A stretch of DNA of 64,000 nucleotides from Paenibacillus sp. J31TS4 (GTDB taxonomy: Bacteria; Bacillota; Bacilli; Paenibacillales; NBRC-103111): positions 1-64,000 of the forward strand of contig NZ_BOSI01000004.1 of NCBI RefSeq assembly GCF_018403265.1, in the 5' to 3' direction. Positions within the stretch are counted from its first letter, which is position 1; every line of letters begins with the position of its first letter. The position numbers were made by a program, and so were the translations under genes. Positions 8,138-18,374 of the stretch are shown here, piece after piece. Under the pieces are notes generated by a model. The model saw nothing but the letters and a program-made list of their open reading frames with translations. It was not told the origin of the DNA and ran no database searches.

Positions 8138-9415
8138 TCAAGAAGCCGAGTTCTTGACCCGCTTGGTGGCCGGCTTCGTCTCAAGCGTCTCCAGAAATTC
8201 CTGGTTGGTCTTCGAGTCAGCCAGTTTTTTCAGGAACGCATCGACGAATTCGTGCGACTCCTGCATATTTTTGCGCAGCGCCCATACCTTTTCGAGCTCT
8301 TCTTTGGTCAGGAGCATCTCTTCGCGGCGCGTTCCCGAACGGCGAATGTCGATCGCCGGGAAGATGCGGCGCTCCGCCAGCTTCCGGTCAAGATGAAGCT
8401 CCAGGTTGCCTGTGCCTTTGAATTCCTCATAAATGACGTCATCCATCCGCGACCCTGTCTCGACGAGCGCGGTCGCCAGGATGGTGAGGCTGCCGCCCTC
8501 TTCAATATTCCGCGCCGCGCCGAAGAATCGCTTCGGCCGGTGGAAGGCACCTGGGTCGATTCCGCCCGACAGCGTCCGCCCGGACGGCGGGATGACCAGG
8601 TTGTACGCTCTTGCCAAACGCGTGATGCTGTCCAGCAGGATAACAACGTCCTTCTTATGCTCTACGAGCCGCTGCGCCCGCTCCAAAACGAGCTCCGCCA
8701 CCTTGATATGGTTCTCCGGCAGCTCATCGAACGTGGACGCGACCACTTCTCCCTTGACGGACCGCTGCATGTCGGTCACTTCCTCCGGTCTCTCGTCGAT
8801 CAGCAGCACGAACAGCTCGATATCGGGATGATTCGTGGAGATGCTGTTGGCGATTTCCTTGAGAAGGAGCGTTTTCCCCGCCTTCGGGGGAGCGACGATC
8901 AGTCCGCGCTGGCCGAGGCCGACTGGGCTGAGAATGTCCATGATACGGGTGGATAGGGAAGTTGGAGTTGTTTCCAAAACGAGCTTGGTTTGCGGATAGA
9001 GAGGAGTAAGCGCCGGGAAGTGAAGGCGTTCGGCTGCGGTCTCCGGCTTTTCACCGTTGACGGCTTCCACCTGAAGCAGGCCGAAGTACCGCTCGTTCTC
9101 TTTGGGAGGACGGCATTTGCCCGATACCAGGTCGCCCGAACGCAGATCGAACTTGCGGATTTGGGAGGCGGAGATGTAGATGTCTTCGGAGCTCGGCAAG
9201 TAGTTGATCGGCCTAAGGAACCCGAAGCCTTCCTGCAAAATCTCCAAGACGCCTTCCATAAACATGAGGCCGCCCTTTTCCGCTTGGGCTCTCAGAATGG
9301 CGAAGATCAATTCCTTCTTTTTCATCTGACCGTAATAGGGAATCTGATGAAGCTTGGCCATCTTGTATAATTCCGTTAATTTCAGCTCTTCCAATTGTGC
9401 GAGCTGCATATCCAT
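8138..9415 (-). CDS. rho: Transcription termination factor Rho
   Basis: Hexameric RNA helicase for factor-dependent termination, about 425 aa, standard length. An N-terminal Rho_N helical segment ([21 protein letters not shown]), a cold-shock-like RNA-binding fold ([28 protein letters not shown]), Walker A APPKAGKT, Walker [11 protein letters not shown] and the [29 protein letters not shown] loops are all visible. ATG at 9415 preferred over the adjacent TTG because GGTGG lies 7 nt before it. In order after murA, as in B. subtilis. Confidence 0.97.
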   Translation of the reverse strand: MDMQLAQLEELKLTELYKMAKLHQIPYYGQMKKKELIFAILRAQAEKGGLMFMEGVLEILQEGFGFLRPINYLPSSEDIYISASQIRKFDLRSGDLVSGKCRPPKENERYFGLLQVEAVNGEKPETAAERLHFPALTPLYPQTKLVLETTPTSLSTRIMDILSPVGLGQRGLIVAPPKAGKTLLLKEIANSISTNHPDIELFVLLIDERPEEVTDMQRSVKGEVVASTFDELPENHIKVAELVLERAQRLVEHKKDVVILLDSITRLARAYNLVIPPSGRTLSGGIDPGAFHRPKRFFGAARNIEEGGSLTILATALVETGSRMDDVIYEEFKGTGNLELHLDRKLAERRIFPAIDIRRSGTRREEMLLTKEELEKVWALRKNMQESHEFVDAFLKKLADSKTNQEFLETLETKPATKRVKNSAS

Positions 9416-9470
9416 CAATTGACCACCACACTATTAATATTTCAAAAACAGATGCTAGTATAACCACAAT

Positions 9471-9502
9471 CTCCCGGGAGGATTCCTCATCAGCTCCCGG
9501 GA
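9471..9502 (-). terminator. Possible hairpin between murA and rho
   Basis: Minus strand TCCCGGGAG and CTCCCGGGA arms around a 13-nt loop. No T-run follows, so it may be a processing or attenuating stem rather than a full terminator. Confidence 0.4.
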
Positions 9503-9515
9503 CTGCTTGTTCCCG

Positions 9516-10769
9516 CTAGCCCTGGCGCCAAATCTCCGCGCCCAGCATGGACAGATTGCTCACCAGGTTGTCGTAACCGCGGTCGATGAATTCGACGCCG
9601 GACACTTCGGTCACTCCGCCGCCGACGGTCAGACCGGCGATCACAAGAGCGGCGCCGGCACGTAGGTCGGTAGCCGTCACCTTGGCCGCCGACAGCGGAG
9701 TTCCGCCCTGAATGACAGCGGAACGGCCCTCCAGCCGGATATTCGCGCCCATGCGGATAAGCTCCGGGACATACTTGAAGCGATTGCTGTATACGTAATC
9801 GGTGAGAATGCTGACGCCGTTCGCCTGGGTCAGCAGGCTCGCCATCGGAGATTGAATGTCGGTCGCGAAGCCGGGATAGACAAGCGCCTTGACGTCGACT
9901 GGCTCATAGTCGGGACGGCCGACGACGCGAATCGCTTCGTCCATCTCGGTAATCTGCACGCCCATCTCCAGCAGCTTGGCGGTGACCGCCTCCATATGCT
10001 TGGGGATGACGTTGTCGACGATGACATCTCCGCGCGTAGCCGCCGCAGCAATCATGTAGGTCCCTGCCTGGATCCGGTCGGGGATGATGCTGTGCCGGCA
10101 GCCATGGAGCGAGTCGACACCCTCAATACGAATCGTCTCGGTCCCCACGCCCTTGATTTGCGCGCCCATCGAGTTAAGCAGAGTTGCTACATCTATTATT
10201 TCAGGCTCTTTGGCCGCATTTTCGATAATTGTGACGCCTTTGGCTCTAGCGGCCGCCAGCATGATGTTAATGGTCGCGCCCACGCTGACCACGTCGAGGT
10301 AGATCTTGGCACCTGTCAGCCGGCTGGCCCGGATATGGATCGCGCCGCCTTCGTTGGTGACGCGTGCACCCAACGCTTCGAAGCCCTTAATATGCTGATC
10401 GATCGGACGCGGCTCGAAGTTGCAGCCCCCCGGCAGTCCGATAACGGCTTCGCCGAACCGTCCGAGCAAAGCGCCCATCAGGTAATAAGAGGCCCGGAGC
10501 TTTTTGACGTTACCGTTCGGCAGAGGGACGGATCGGAGAGAGGTCGGATCGACGGTCATTTGATCCGCCGTACGGGACACGACCGCTCCAAGCTCCGTCA
10601 GAAGCTCTGTGTATATCGCAACGTCGCTGAGGTCCGGCAGGTTGTCCAAGGTAACGGGTGTCTCCGCCAGGATGGCGGCTGGAACCAGAGCGACCGCACT
10701 GTTCTTGGCACCGCTGATTGTCACGGTCCCCTTAAGCGGCCGTCCGCCGGCAATCATCAATGTTTCCAT
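9516..10769 (-). CDS. murA: UDP-N-acetylglucosamine 1-carboxyvinyltransferase
   Basis: First committed step of peptidoglycan precursor synthesis: transfers enolpyruvate from PEP to UDP-GlcNAc. 417 aa, standard length. Lys22-Asn23 (SGAKNSAV) and the fosfomycin-target Cys116 in [12 protein letters not shown] are present, so fosfomycin sensitivity is not excluded by a Cys-to-Asp change. Its place between fbaA and rho suggests the B. subtilis MurAB/MurZ paralogue; a second copy would lie elsewhere. ATG at 10769. Confidence 0.95.
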   Translation of the reverse strand: METLMIAGGRPLKGTVTISGAKNSAVALVPAAILAETPVTLDNLPDLSDVAIYTELLTELGAVVSRTADQMTVDPTSLRSVPLPNGNVKKLRASYYLMGALLGRFGEAVIGLPGGCNFEPRPIDQHIKGFEALGARVTNEGGAIHIRASRLTGAKIYLDVVSVGATINIMLAAARAKGVTIIENAAKEPEIIDVATLLNSMGAQIKGVGTETIRIEGVDSLHGCRHSIIPDRIQAGTYMIAAAATRGDVIVDNVIPKHMEAVTAKLLEMGVQITEMDEAIRVVGRPDYEPVDVKALVYPGFATDIQSPMASLLTQANGVSILTDYVYSNRFKYVPELIRMGANIRLEGRSAVIQGGTPLSAAKVTATDLRAGAALVIAGLTVGGGVTEVSGVEFIDRGYDNLVSNLSMLGAEIWRQG

Positions 10770-10950
10770 TCCGAATATTGTCCTCCTACCTAATACCCTA
10801 AGCTATAATCTTGTTTGTTTGCTTGTTGCCTGTTACTTGATTCATAAGGAATTCCGCTCTCTCCGTCCCAAAGGCCCCGGAGACAACCAGTTCTCCCATC
10901 CTACCCCGACCGAGGATTCCGAGCCTTGCGACCCGCCCCCTCCAGGGCTC

Positions 10951-11026
10951 CAAAAAAAGCAGGAAGGGAATTGCGGCTTGCGCGCGCAGTTCCCTTGCCC
11001 CATAAAAAAGCGAACGGACGTCCGTT
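10951..11026 (-). terminator. Tandem terminators after fbaA
   Basis: Two consecutive minus-strand hairpins. The first, palindrome AACGGACGTCCGTT followed by CGCTTTTTTATG, overlaps the fbaA stop. The second, GGGAACTGCG...CGCAATTCCC, is followed by TTCCTGCTTTTTTT. Confidence 0.75.
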
Positions 11027-11879
11027 ACGCCTGATTGCTGCTTCCGAACAGTTCGATTTTGGCTTTGACCACTTCCACCATTGCCTGGCGGGCAGGTGTC
11101 AAATATTTGCGGGGATCATACACCTTGGCATCCTTGTTCAGCACTTCGCGGATCGCGTTCGTGCAGGCGACCTGGTTCTCGGTGTTCACGTTGATCTTGC
11201 CTACGCCGGCCTGGATCGACTTGCGAATCGCCTCGTCCGGTACGCCCGAACCGCCATGCAGAACGATCGGCACCGGAACGGCATTGGCTACCTGCTGGAT
11301 GATGTCGAAGTGGATGTTCGGCTCGCCCGCATACATCCCGTGAGCCGTGCCTACTGCGATAGCGAGGCAGTCGACGCCCGTCTCCTCGTAGAAGCGGATC
11401 GCCTCCTCCGGCTTCGCCAGATTCGCATTCTCCTCGTCCACGCTGATGTCGTCCTCTACGCCGCCGATCGTTCCGAGCTCGCCCTCGACGGAGACGCCCA
11501 TCGCGTGAGCGGCCTTCACCACTTCCTTGGTCAGGCGGATGTTGTCTTCATAGGAATGATGGGAGCCGTCGAACATAACCGAGCTGAAGCCCGCACGGAT
11601 ACATTGCATAGCCACTTCGAAGCTGCTGCCGTGGTCGAGATGAAGTGCGATGGGAAGGCCGGATTTCTTCGCGGCGGCTTCGGCGATCGCGACCGTGTAC
11701 TCGATTCCCATGTATTTGAGGGCGCCTTCGCTGACGCCGTAGATGAACGGCGAGTTCAATTCCATAGCGGCTTGCATAATCGCCTGGGCAAACTCGAGGT
11801 TGTTCATGTTAAATTGGCCTACGGCGTACTTGTTCGCTTTGGCCTTAGGCAGGAATTCATTCATCGAAACCAATGGCAT
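11025..11879 (-). CDS. fbaA: Class II fructose-1,6-bisphosphate aldolase
   Basis: Zinc-dependent glycolytic and gluconeogenic aldolase, 284 aa. Zinc-site motifs ALHLDHGSS and GELGTIGGVEDD and the phosphate-binding VLHGGSGVPDEAIRKSI with KINVNTENQ are visible. I chose ATG at 11879 (MPLVSMNEFL) with AGGAGGA upstream; a frame extending to 12047 has no ribosome site. Position between spo0F and murA matches B. subtilis, although the transaldolase-like ywjH is missing here. Confidence 0.96.
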   Translation of the reverse strand: MPLVSMNEFLPKAKANKYAVGQFNMNNLEFAQAIMQAAMELNSPFIYGVSEGALKYMGIEYTVAIAEAAAKKSGLPIALHLDHGSSFEVAMQCIRAGFSSVMFDGSHHSYEDNIRLTKEVVKAAHAMGVSVEGELGTIGGVEDDISVDEENANLAKPEEAIRFYEETGVDCLAIAVGTAHGMYAGEPNIHFDIIQQVANAVPVPIVLHGGSGVPDEAIRKSIQAGVGKINVNTENQVACTNAIREVLNKDAKVYDPRKYLTPARQAMVEVVKAKIELFGSSNQA

Positions 11880-12070
11880 AGCAAAAATCCTCCTCGTCAA
11901 TCTGAAAGTAGACTCCGTGCTCGTCCAAGGACGCAGGTAACACGGAGCTATTATAGCATATCGATTATGGAAATGGTAACGAAGCGGGTGCTCTTCGGAG
12001 GCGGATGCGGCCATTTTTTTGGCGCCGTTGTTCGCAAACGTTTTCAAGAAGCAAGCGTTCGGGACGCCAC

Positions 12071-12093
12071 AAAAAAGGACCCTCTCGGGTCCT
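12071..12093 (-). terminator. spo0F terminator
   Basis: Minus strand AGGACCC-GAG-AGGGTCC-TTTTTT: a compact hairpin with a T-run between spo0F and fbaA. Confidence 0.85.
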
Positions 12094-12140
12094 ATTTGGC
12101 GAATCTATTCACGGGATTGTATCCCGCGCGGCAAGGAAGA

Positions 12141-12539
12141 TCAGCTTCCTACCGCATATCCATGGGAGGAAGAAGGGGCTGTGAACTGGGCGTTTACCGC
12201 AATTCGAAGCTCGTCGATGTCGAAAGGCTTGGTGAAATGCATAAGGGCGCCGAGGTCCGTCGCTTCCTTGATCATGTCAAGCTCTCCATAGGCTGTCATC
12301 ATGATCACCTTGATAGCGGGATTGATCTGCTTGATGTGCTTCAGAATATCCAATCCGTCCATCCCCGGAATCTTCATATCGAGCAGCACTAGCTCCGGCG
12401 CTTCCTTCCGCACGATCTCCAGGGCGAGCTTGCCGTTCGAGGCTTGGAAGGTCTGGTAGCCTTCGCTATTAAACACCTCTACAAGCAAGACCCTTATGCC
12501 ATTCTGGTCGTCTACGATCAACAACTTCCTCTTCTTCAA
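12141..12539 (-). CDS. spo0F: Sporulation phosphorelay response regulator Spo0F
   Basis: Single-domain receiver, 132 aa. It carries Asp10/Asp11, phospho-acceptor Asp54 ([13 protein letters not shown]), Thr82 ([10 protein letters not shown]) and Lys104 (FTKPFDID), the same residue numbers as B. subtilis Spo0F, and its helix 1 region ([14 protein letters not shown]) matches the Spo0B/kinase contact surface. It relays phosphate from Kin kinases to Spo0B and then Spo0A. The C-terminus is about ten residues longer than in B. subtilis. Start TTG at 12539 after GGAGGAGGA. It has its own sigma-H-type promoter and terminator. Confidence 0.95.
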   Translation of the reverse strand: MKKRKLLIVDDQNGIRVLLVEVFNSEGYQTFQASNGKLALEIVRKEAPELVLLDMKIPGMDGLDILKHIKQINPAIKVIMMTAYGELDMIKEATDLGALMHFTKPFDIDELRIAVNAQFTAPSSSHGYAVGS

Positions 12540-12579
12540 GAAAAATCCTCCTCCGTATGCCGAAGTTCTGTTAAAAGTA

Positions 12580-12608
12580 ACATTCGACAAGCGAAGGAGG
12601 ATTCCTTC
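12580..12608 (-). promoter_or_regulatory. Sigma-H promoter with overlapping 0A box for spo0F
   Basis: Minus strand GAAGGAATC (12600-12608), 11-nt spacer, GTCGAATGT (12580-12588) fits the sigma-H pattern RNAGGAWWW-N11/12-RNNGAATWW with one weak position in each half. TTGTCGAA (12583-12590), a perfect Spo0A box, overlaps the -10. The site is about 40 nt before the TTG start. B. subtilis spo0F is also sigma-H and Spo0A controlled. Confidence 0.75.
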
Positions 12609-12659
12609 CCTCTACCAGGAAAAAACCAAAAAATTTCCAAAAAGATGCAGATGTCCGGT

Positions 12660-14458
<1,799 letters not shown>

Positions 14459-14494
14459 ATGCAATAGTTTACTTGGCGGAGGTAGGCTTGTCAA
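14459..14494 (-). promoter_or_regulatory. pyrG promoter
   Basis: Minus strand TTGACA (14489-14494), exact 17-nt spacer, TAAACT (14466-14471), then 7 nt to the GGGCT start at 14458. Confidence 0.8.
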
Positions 14495-14514
14495 GTGAGA
14501 GGGAGAGCCTCTTC

Positions 14515-15057
14515 TTACCGTTCTTCCTCGTCTTCTAATTCCTCTTCTTCCTCGGCCTCTTCTCCCTCGGACTCTTCTTCCTCGCCTACTTCTTCGCTGT
14601 CTTCCTCGCCGTAGAACTCGTCTTCCTCCTCGGACTCGACTTCCTCGCGGTCCTCGTCGAAGGAGTCGAAGTCTTCGTCGTCGGCAGTAAAAGTTTCCTC
14701 TTCCTCGTGGTAGTCCTCATCGTCGAGATCGTCGTCGTCGTCGTTGATGATTCTCGGACGCTTGACGGCACCCATGCCTTCTTCCATCTTGTTGTCGACC
14801 GGGTACCAGCGCTTCAGTCCCCACAGATTGCTGCCGACGCAGGCAAAGCGGCCGTCCACGTTGATCTCGGTGTACAGATGGGCGATTACGTCCATTACTT
14901 CCTCTTCGGTGAAGCCCTTGATCTTGGCGATCTCCTGCATCAGGTCACGGTAGTAGAACGGCGTGTTCGCCGCCTTCAACACCAGGAAGGCGAGATCGAC
15001 CATCGGCATTTCTTTGGCTTGTTCGACCGGTATACGAAGCTCGTATTGGCTGCTCAT
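14515..15057 (-). CDS. rpoE: DNA-directed RNA polymerase subunit delta
   Basis: Firmicutes-specific RNA polymerase subunit that helps recycle polymerase and alters initiating-NTP sensitivity. About 180 aa. The N-terminal HARE-HTH domain (PMVDLAFLVLKAANTPFYYRDLMQEI ... ACVGSNLWGLKRWYP) is followed by an Asp/Glu-rich disordered tail of about 75 residues, as expected. The start is ATG at 15057; an upstream GTG at 15066 has the Shine-Dalgarno too close. pyrG lies immediately downstream behind its own promoter. Confidence 0.95.
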   Translation of the reverse strand: MSSQYELRIPVEQAKEMPMVDLAFLVLKAANTPFYYRDLMQEIAKIKGFTEEEVMDVIAHLYTEINVDGRFACVGSNLWGLKRWYPVDNKMEEGMGAVKRPRIINDDDDDLDDEDYHEEEETFTADDEDFDSFDEDREEVESEEEDEFYGEEDSEEVGEEEESEGEEAEEEEELEDEEER

Positions 15058-15120
15058 GCATGACACATCCCTTCGGGCTGATTAACGATTCCGCTTCGAT
15101 TGCGCTCGATATCATCCTAT

Positions 15121-15149
15121 AGTAAACCCTATTTTATACAAAAATGCAA
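15121..15149 (-). promoter_or_regulatory. Candidate rpoE promoter
   Basis: Minus strand TTGCAT (15144-15149), 17-nt spacer, TTTACT (15121-15126), about 60 nt before the rpoE start. Both elements are imperfect. Confidence 0.4.
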
Positions 15150-15478
15150 CTGGGCAAACCCGGCATCCCGCCGCGCTTTGCCGCCGCCGGCATGGCCCGT
15201 TCCTCTCCCGGTCCGCCATGAAGGCTTGTCCGCCGGGCATGGAGCAAACGGAAGCCGCCCGCTTCCGTTTTGCGACTGTATCCTCGGGACGCCTCCGGCT
15301 TCCGGATGGGAGCTCCCCGCAGCAGGAAGCTATCCCTTGCCCTATCGTATGCCGCCGCCCGGGCCGCTGCCACCGGGCGGAGCGGAAATGTCCGACGGCA
15401 GGGCGATCATCCGATGCCTTCGAGAGGTCCGTCTCATAGGATATCGACAGATGGTATCTCTCGGCAAAGGAGTCTTGG
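15150..15478. other. Intergenic region between rpoE and the S8 protease
   Basis: About 330 nt of GC-rich sequence between divergent genes. Open frames here are short and lack ribosome sites. The protease ribosome site (AAAGGAG) is at its right end. I see no structured RNA or clear promoter for the protease. Confidence 0.5.
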
Positions 15479-16642
15479 ATGATGGAAAGGGATCTGATCC
15501 GTTCGCTTCAGGAAGAGCTTCTTCCCGGGACCACCGAGACGAGGCATATTCTCCGCCTCCAGTCGGACGACGATTACCGCCGGTGCCTCGCTCTCCTGGA
15601 AGAGCTGGCCCCGCCTTCGTCCGGCGGTCCGTTCCTTCAGCCGCTTCCGTCCATACACGGCTTCGCCTGCTCCCTCCGTTCGCCGGAGAAGACTCGGCAC
15701 CGGCTCCCTTTCCTTGAGATCGAGGAGGACGACCGTCCGGTGCAGATCCACGGGCTCCCTACCGTTCCTCTCCGCCCTTCCGCGCAGCCTCTTAAAGTAC
15801 GCGACCAGCACATCCCCTGGGGCGTCCGCAAGATTAAGGCCCCCTCTGTCTGGAAGCGCTCGGCCGGTCAGGAAGTGAAAATTGGGGTCATAGACACGGG
15901 CATCGACTACATGCACCCCGATCTGCAGGGCACCGTCGCGGGCGGCATCAACATCGTCCATCGGCATATGCTCCCGCGAGACGACAACGGACACGGGACG
16001 CATATCGCCGGCACCATAGCCGCCCATTCCCGTCAGGCCGGCCTTCTCGGAGTGGCGCCCGAGGCGTCTCTCTACGCGGTGAAGGCGTTCGATCATAACG
16101 GAACGGCCTACATCGCCGATATCGTGTACGCGATTGAATGGTGCATCCGCCAACGGATGGACATCATCAATATGAGCTTCGGGATGAAAACCTCCTCGAA
16201 GGCACTCGAGCAAGCCATCCAGCAGGCGATCGACGCCGGAATTCTCGTCGTCGCCTCCTCCGGCAACGACGGCAAGAAGGGAAAGCTCGATTACCCGGCC
16301 AAGCTCCCGGATGTGCTCGCCGTCGGTGCCACCACCAAGCAGAAGCGGGTCGCACCGTTCAGCAATCGCAGCAAGCGGATTGATCTGTACGCACCCGGCG
16401 AGGCCATCTATTCCTCCTGGATGAACGGCGGCTACCACGAACTGAGTGGCACTTCCATGGCGACCTCCCATGTCACCGGAGCGATCGCCCTCCTGCTGTC
16501 GGCCCGTCCCCGCATGTCCGGACCGGCGATCCGCGAACTTCTCCGCCAAACAGCTACCCCGATCGGACGCAAAAAGCCGGCATCGGTCGATACCGGCGAG
16601 TTGAACGCACTCACGGCGTTCCGGTCGCTGTATTCTTCTTAA
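15479..16642 (+). CDS. Subtilisin-like serine protease (S8 family), no signal peptide
   Basis: 387 aa. The catalytic triad is visible: Asp139 (GVIDTGIDYMHPDL), His172 (DDNGHGTHIAGTI) and Ser in GTSMATSHVTGA, with the oxyanion Asn in SSGNDGKKG. The first 110 residues are hydrophilic and contain no export signal, so the enzyme may be intracellular or leave by another route; the N-terminal part may be a propeptide. Start ATG at 15479 after AAAGGAG. Its stop codon overlaps the convergent ywiB stop by 4 nt. Confidence 0.88.
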   Translation: MMERDLIRSLQEELLPGTTETRHILRLQSDDDYRRCLALLEELAPPSSGGPFLQPLPSIHGFACSLRSPEKTRHRLPFLEIEEDDRPVQIHGLPTVPLRPSAQPLKVRDQHIPWGVRKIKAPSVWKRSAGQEVKIGVIDTGIDYMHPDLQGTVAGGINIVHRHMLPRDDNGHGTHIAGTIAAHSRQAGLLGVAPEASLYAVKAFDHNGTAYIADIVYAIEWCIRQRMDIINMSFGMKTSSKALEQAIQQAIDAGILVVASSGNDGKKGKLDYPAKLPDVLAVGATTKQKRVAPFSNRSKRIDLYAPGEAIYSSWMNGGYHELSGTSMATSHVTGAIALLLSARPRMSGPAIRELLRQTATPIGRKKPASVDTGELNALTAFRSLYSS

Positions 16643-17076
16643 TCGAGCTCCGGCCCGGGCTCTAGCTTGAGTACCAGCCGGAATCGTCCCGCCGGCTCGT
16701 CCGACACCTCAAGGTCGTATGACCAGGCGACCGTGCCGAATCCGTCGGCCGACAGGCCCGCCTCGAGCTCGCGCGTCCGCACGGCGAGCGGGAGCCGGCC
16801 CTGCGCCGTCTCGTAGTAGCCCGGATGCCGCTCGTCCCGGACGAACGTCTGCTCCGAGCGGACGTCGCCGTGGCGCACCACCCGGATCTGCCGCGGGTCG
16901 ATCCGGACGGTTGTCATTGTCCGCCCCATCTCGGCGGACGGTTCCTCGTAACGGACGAACCACCGTCCGTTCCGATAATACAGATCCGCTTGGGTTCGGC
17001 GGCGGATCCGGTCATGCCCGCTGACGCTTGAGACCGTCAGCGCTATACGGCGATGGGCGTTGGGTTCTTCCGCCAT
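16639..17076 (-). CDS. ywiB: DUF1934 family beta-barrel protein YwiB
   Basis: A 145-residue DUF1934 (YwiB) protein, a small calycin-like beta-barrel family of unknown function. Characteristic segments are LTVSSVSG, DLYYRNGRWFVRYEE, TTVRIDPRQIRVVRHGDVRSEQ and the closing YDLEVS...GRFRLVLKLE. The DNA is very GC-rich, with a high Arg content. It is convergent with the protease; a terminator separates it from speE upstream. Confidence 0.8.
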   Translation of the reverse strand: MAEEPNAHRRIALTVSSVSGHDRIRRRTQADLYYRNGRWFVRYEEPSAEMGRTMTTVRIDPRQIRVVRHGDVRSEQTFVRDERHPGYYETAQGRLPLAVRTRELEAGLSADGFGTVAWSYDLEVSDEPAGRFRLVLKLEPGPELD

Positions 17077-17120
17077 CGGCTATCCTCCTTTGCTGCCGGA
17101 TGCCCTCCGGCAGCCTAATC

Positions 17121-17154
17121 TAAAAAGGCGGCCTCACAGGGCCGCCTTTTTTTG
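17121..17154 (-). terminator. Terminator after speE (bidirectional)
   Basis: AAAAAGGCGGCC-TCACAG-GGCCGCCTTTTTTT: perfect stem flanked by A- and T-runs, between speE and ywiB, usable in both directions. Confidence 0.85.
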
Positions 17155-17300
17155 GGCGTTGCTTCAGCCTCTCCGTAGCCCGCTGCGGGGATCCGGACAG
17201 AGGCAGCGGCCAAGCCGCGGCCGGCTCCGACGCCGGAGCTCGGCACGACAGCTGCTTGGCCCCGCCTTCCTATTTCCCAGCCGGGGCATGCGCCGGAACC

Positions 17301-18128
17301 TTACTTGCAGAGATCCTCGACGAACTTAGGCAGGCAGAATGCAGCTTTGTGCAGTCTCGGCGAGTAGTACTTGGTTTCGATCTCCGGAATGGACGCCTCG
17401 TCTACCTCGAGCGGATCGTACGTCTTGCTGCCCATCGTGAACGTCCACAGGCCGCTCGGGTACGTCGGGATGTTCGCGCCGTATACGCGCACGATCGGGA
17501 AGATCTCCCGCACGTCCTTGTTGACCTGGCGGATCAGATCCGCCTTGAACCAAGGATTGTCCGTCTGGGCGACGAAGATGCCGTCATCCTTGAGCGCTTC
17601 GTAGATGCCCTGGTAGAAGCCGCGGCTGAACAGCTCGACGGCTGGACCGACCGGCTCCGTAGAGTCGACCATGATTACGTCGTACTCATTCTTGTGGTCG
17701 TGAATATGCATGTATCCGTCGTTCACGAGCACCTCGACGCGGGGATTGTCGAGCTCTCCGGCAATCTCCGGCAGAAATTTCTTCGAATATTCAATGACTT
17801 TGCCGTCGATGTCGACCAGCACAGCCTTCTCGACCTTGGGATGCTTCATCACCTCGCGGATGACGCCGCCGTCGCCGCCGCCCACCACGAGCACCTTTTT
17901 CGGGTTAGGATGCGTGAAGAGAGCCGGATGGGTGACCATCTCATGGTAGACGAACTCATCCTTCACCGTCGTCATGACCATGCCGTCTAGCACGAGCATC
18001 CGTCCGAATTCGACCGTATCGATAATCGCCAAGTCCTGAAAGTCCGTCTTCTCCGTTACCAGCGTTTCCTTGATTTTGGCCGTAATGCCGAAGTTCTCGG
18101 TTTGTTTCTCCGTGTACCACAATTCCAT
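17301..18128 (-). CDS. speE: Polyamine aminopropyltransferase (spermidine synthase)
   Basis: 275 aa. It transfers aminopropyl from decarboxylated SAM to putrescine. Family signatures are [18 protein letters not shown] (cofactor loop), [18 protein letters not shown], the catalytic DSTEPVGPA, and the substrate-binding [10 protein letters not shown] ... EFVYHEM. Start ATG at 18128. In B. subtilis speE (ywhF) also sits beside a class A PBP gene (ywhE) and ywhD, as here. speB is not in view. Confidence 0.96.
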   Translation of the reverse strand: MELWYTEKQTENFGITAKIKETLVTEKTDFQDLAIIDTVEFGRMLVLDGMVMTTVKDEFVYHEMVTHPALFTHPNPKKVLVVGGGDGGVIREVMKHPKVEKAVLVDIDGKVIEYSKKFLPEIAGELDNPRVEVLVNDGYMHIHDHKNEYDVIMVDSTEPVGPAVELFSRGFYQGIYEALKDDGIFVAQTDNPWFKADLIRQVNKDVREIFPIVRVYGANIPTYPSGLWTFTMGSKTYDPLEVDEASIPEIETKYYSPRLHKAAFCLPKFVEDLCK

Positions 18129-18374
18129 GATGGCAATCCCTCTTTCCTATGTAATGGCAAACGTCCGCCGACCGGATTTCCTAGTATTCTTAACCGCAAT
18201 CAAGACATCGGAACCGCCTGACCCGGCACATTCCCTTGTATTATAGTTGATCGTTCCGAAAAAGCAAACGGCCCAAAATAATAATTCCGTCCCGCCGTAT
18301 AGCCGTCTCCACCTTTTTCCATACTACTTACTAGGATGCGTTAAGCGAGAGAAAAAGGGAGGGGAGGCGCCGGC

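Noticed and set aside
10926-12392. Long plus-strand open frame opposite fbaA and spo0F
   Set aside because: Antisense to well-supported genes; no ribosome site and no recognisable motif. Long antisense frames are expected in GC-rich DNA.
14586-14771. Ser/Thr-rich short frame inside rpoE
   Set aside because: Out-of-frame reading of the Asp/Glu repeat DNA of delta.
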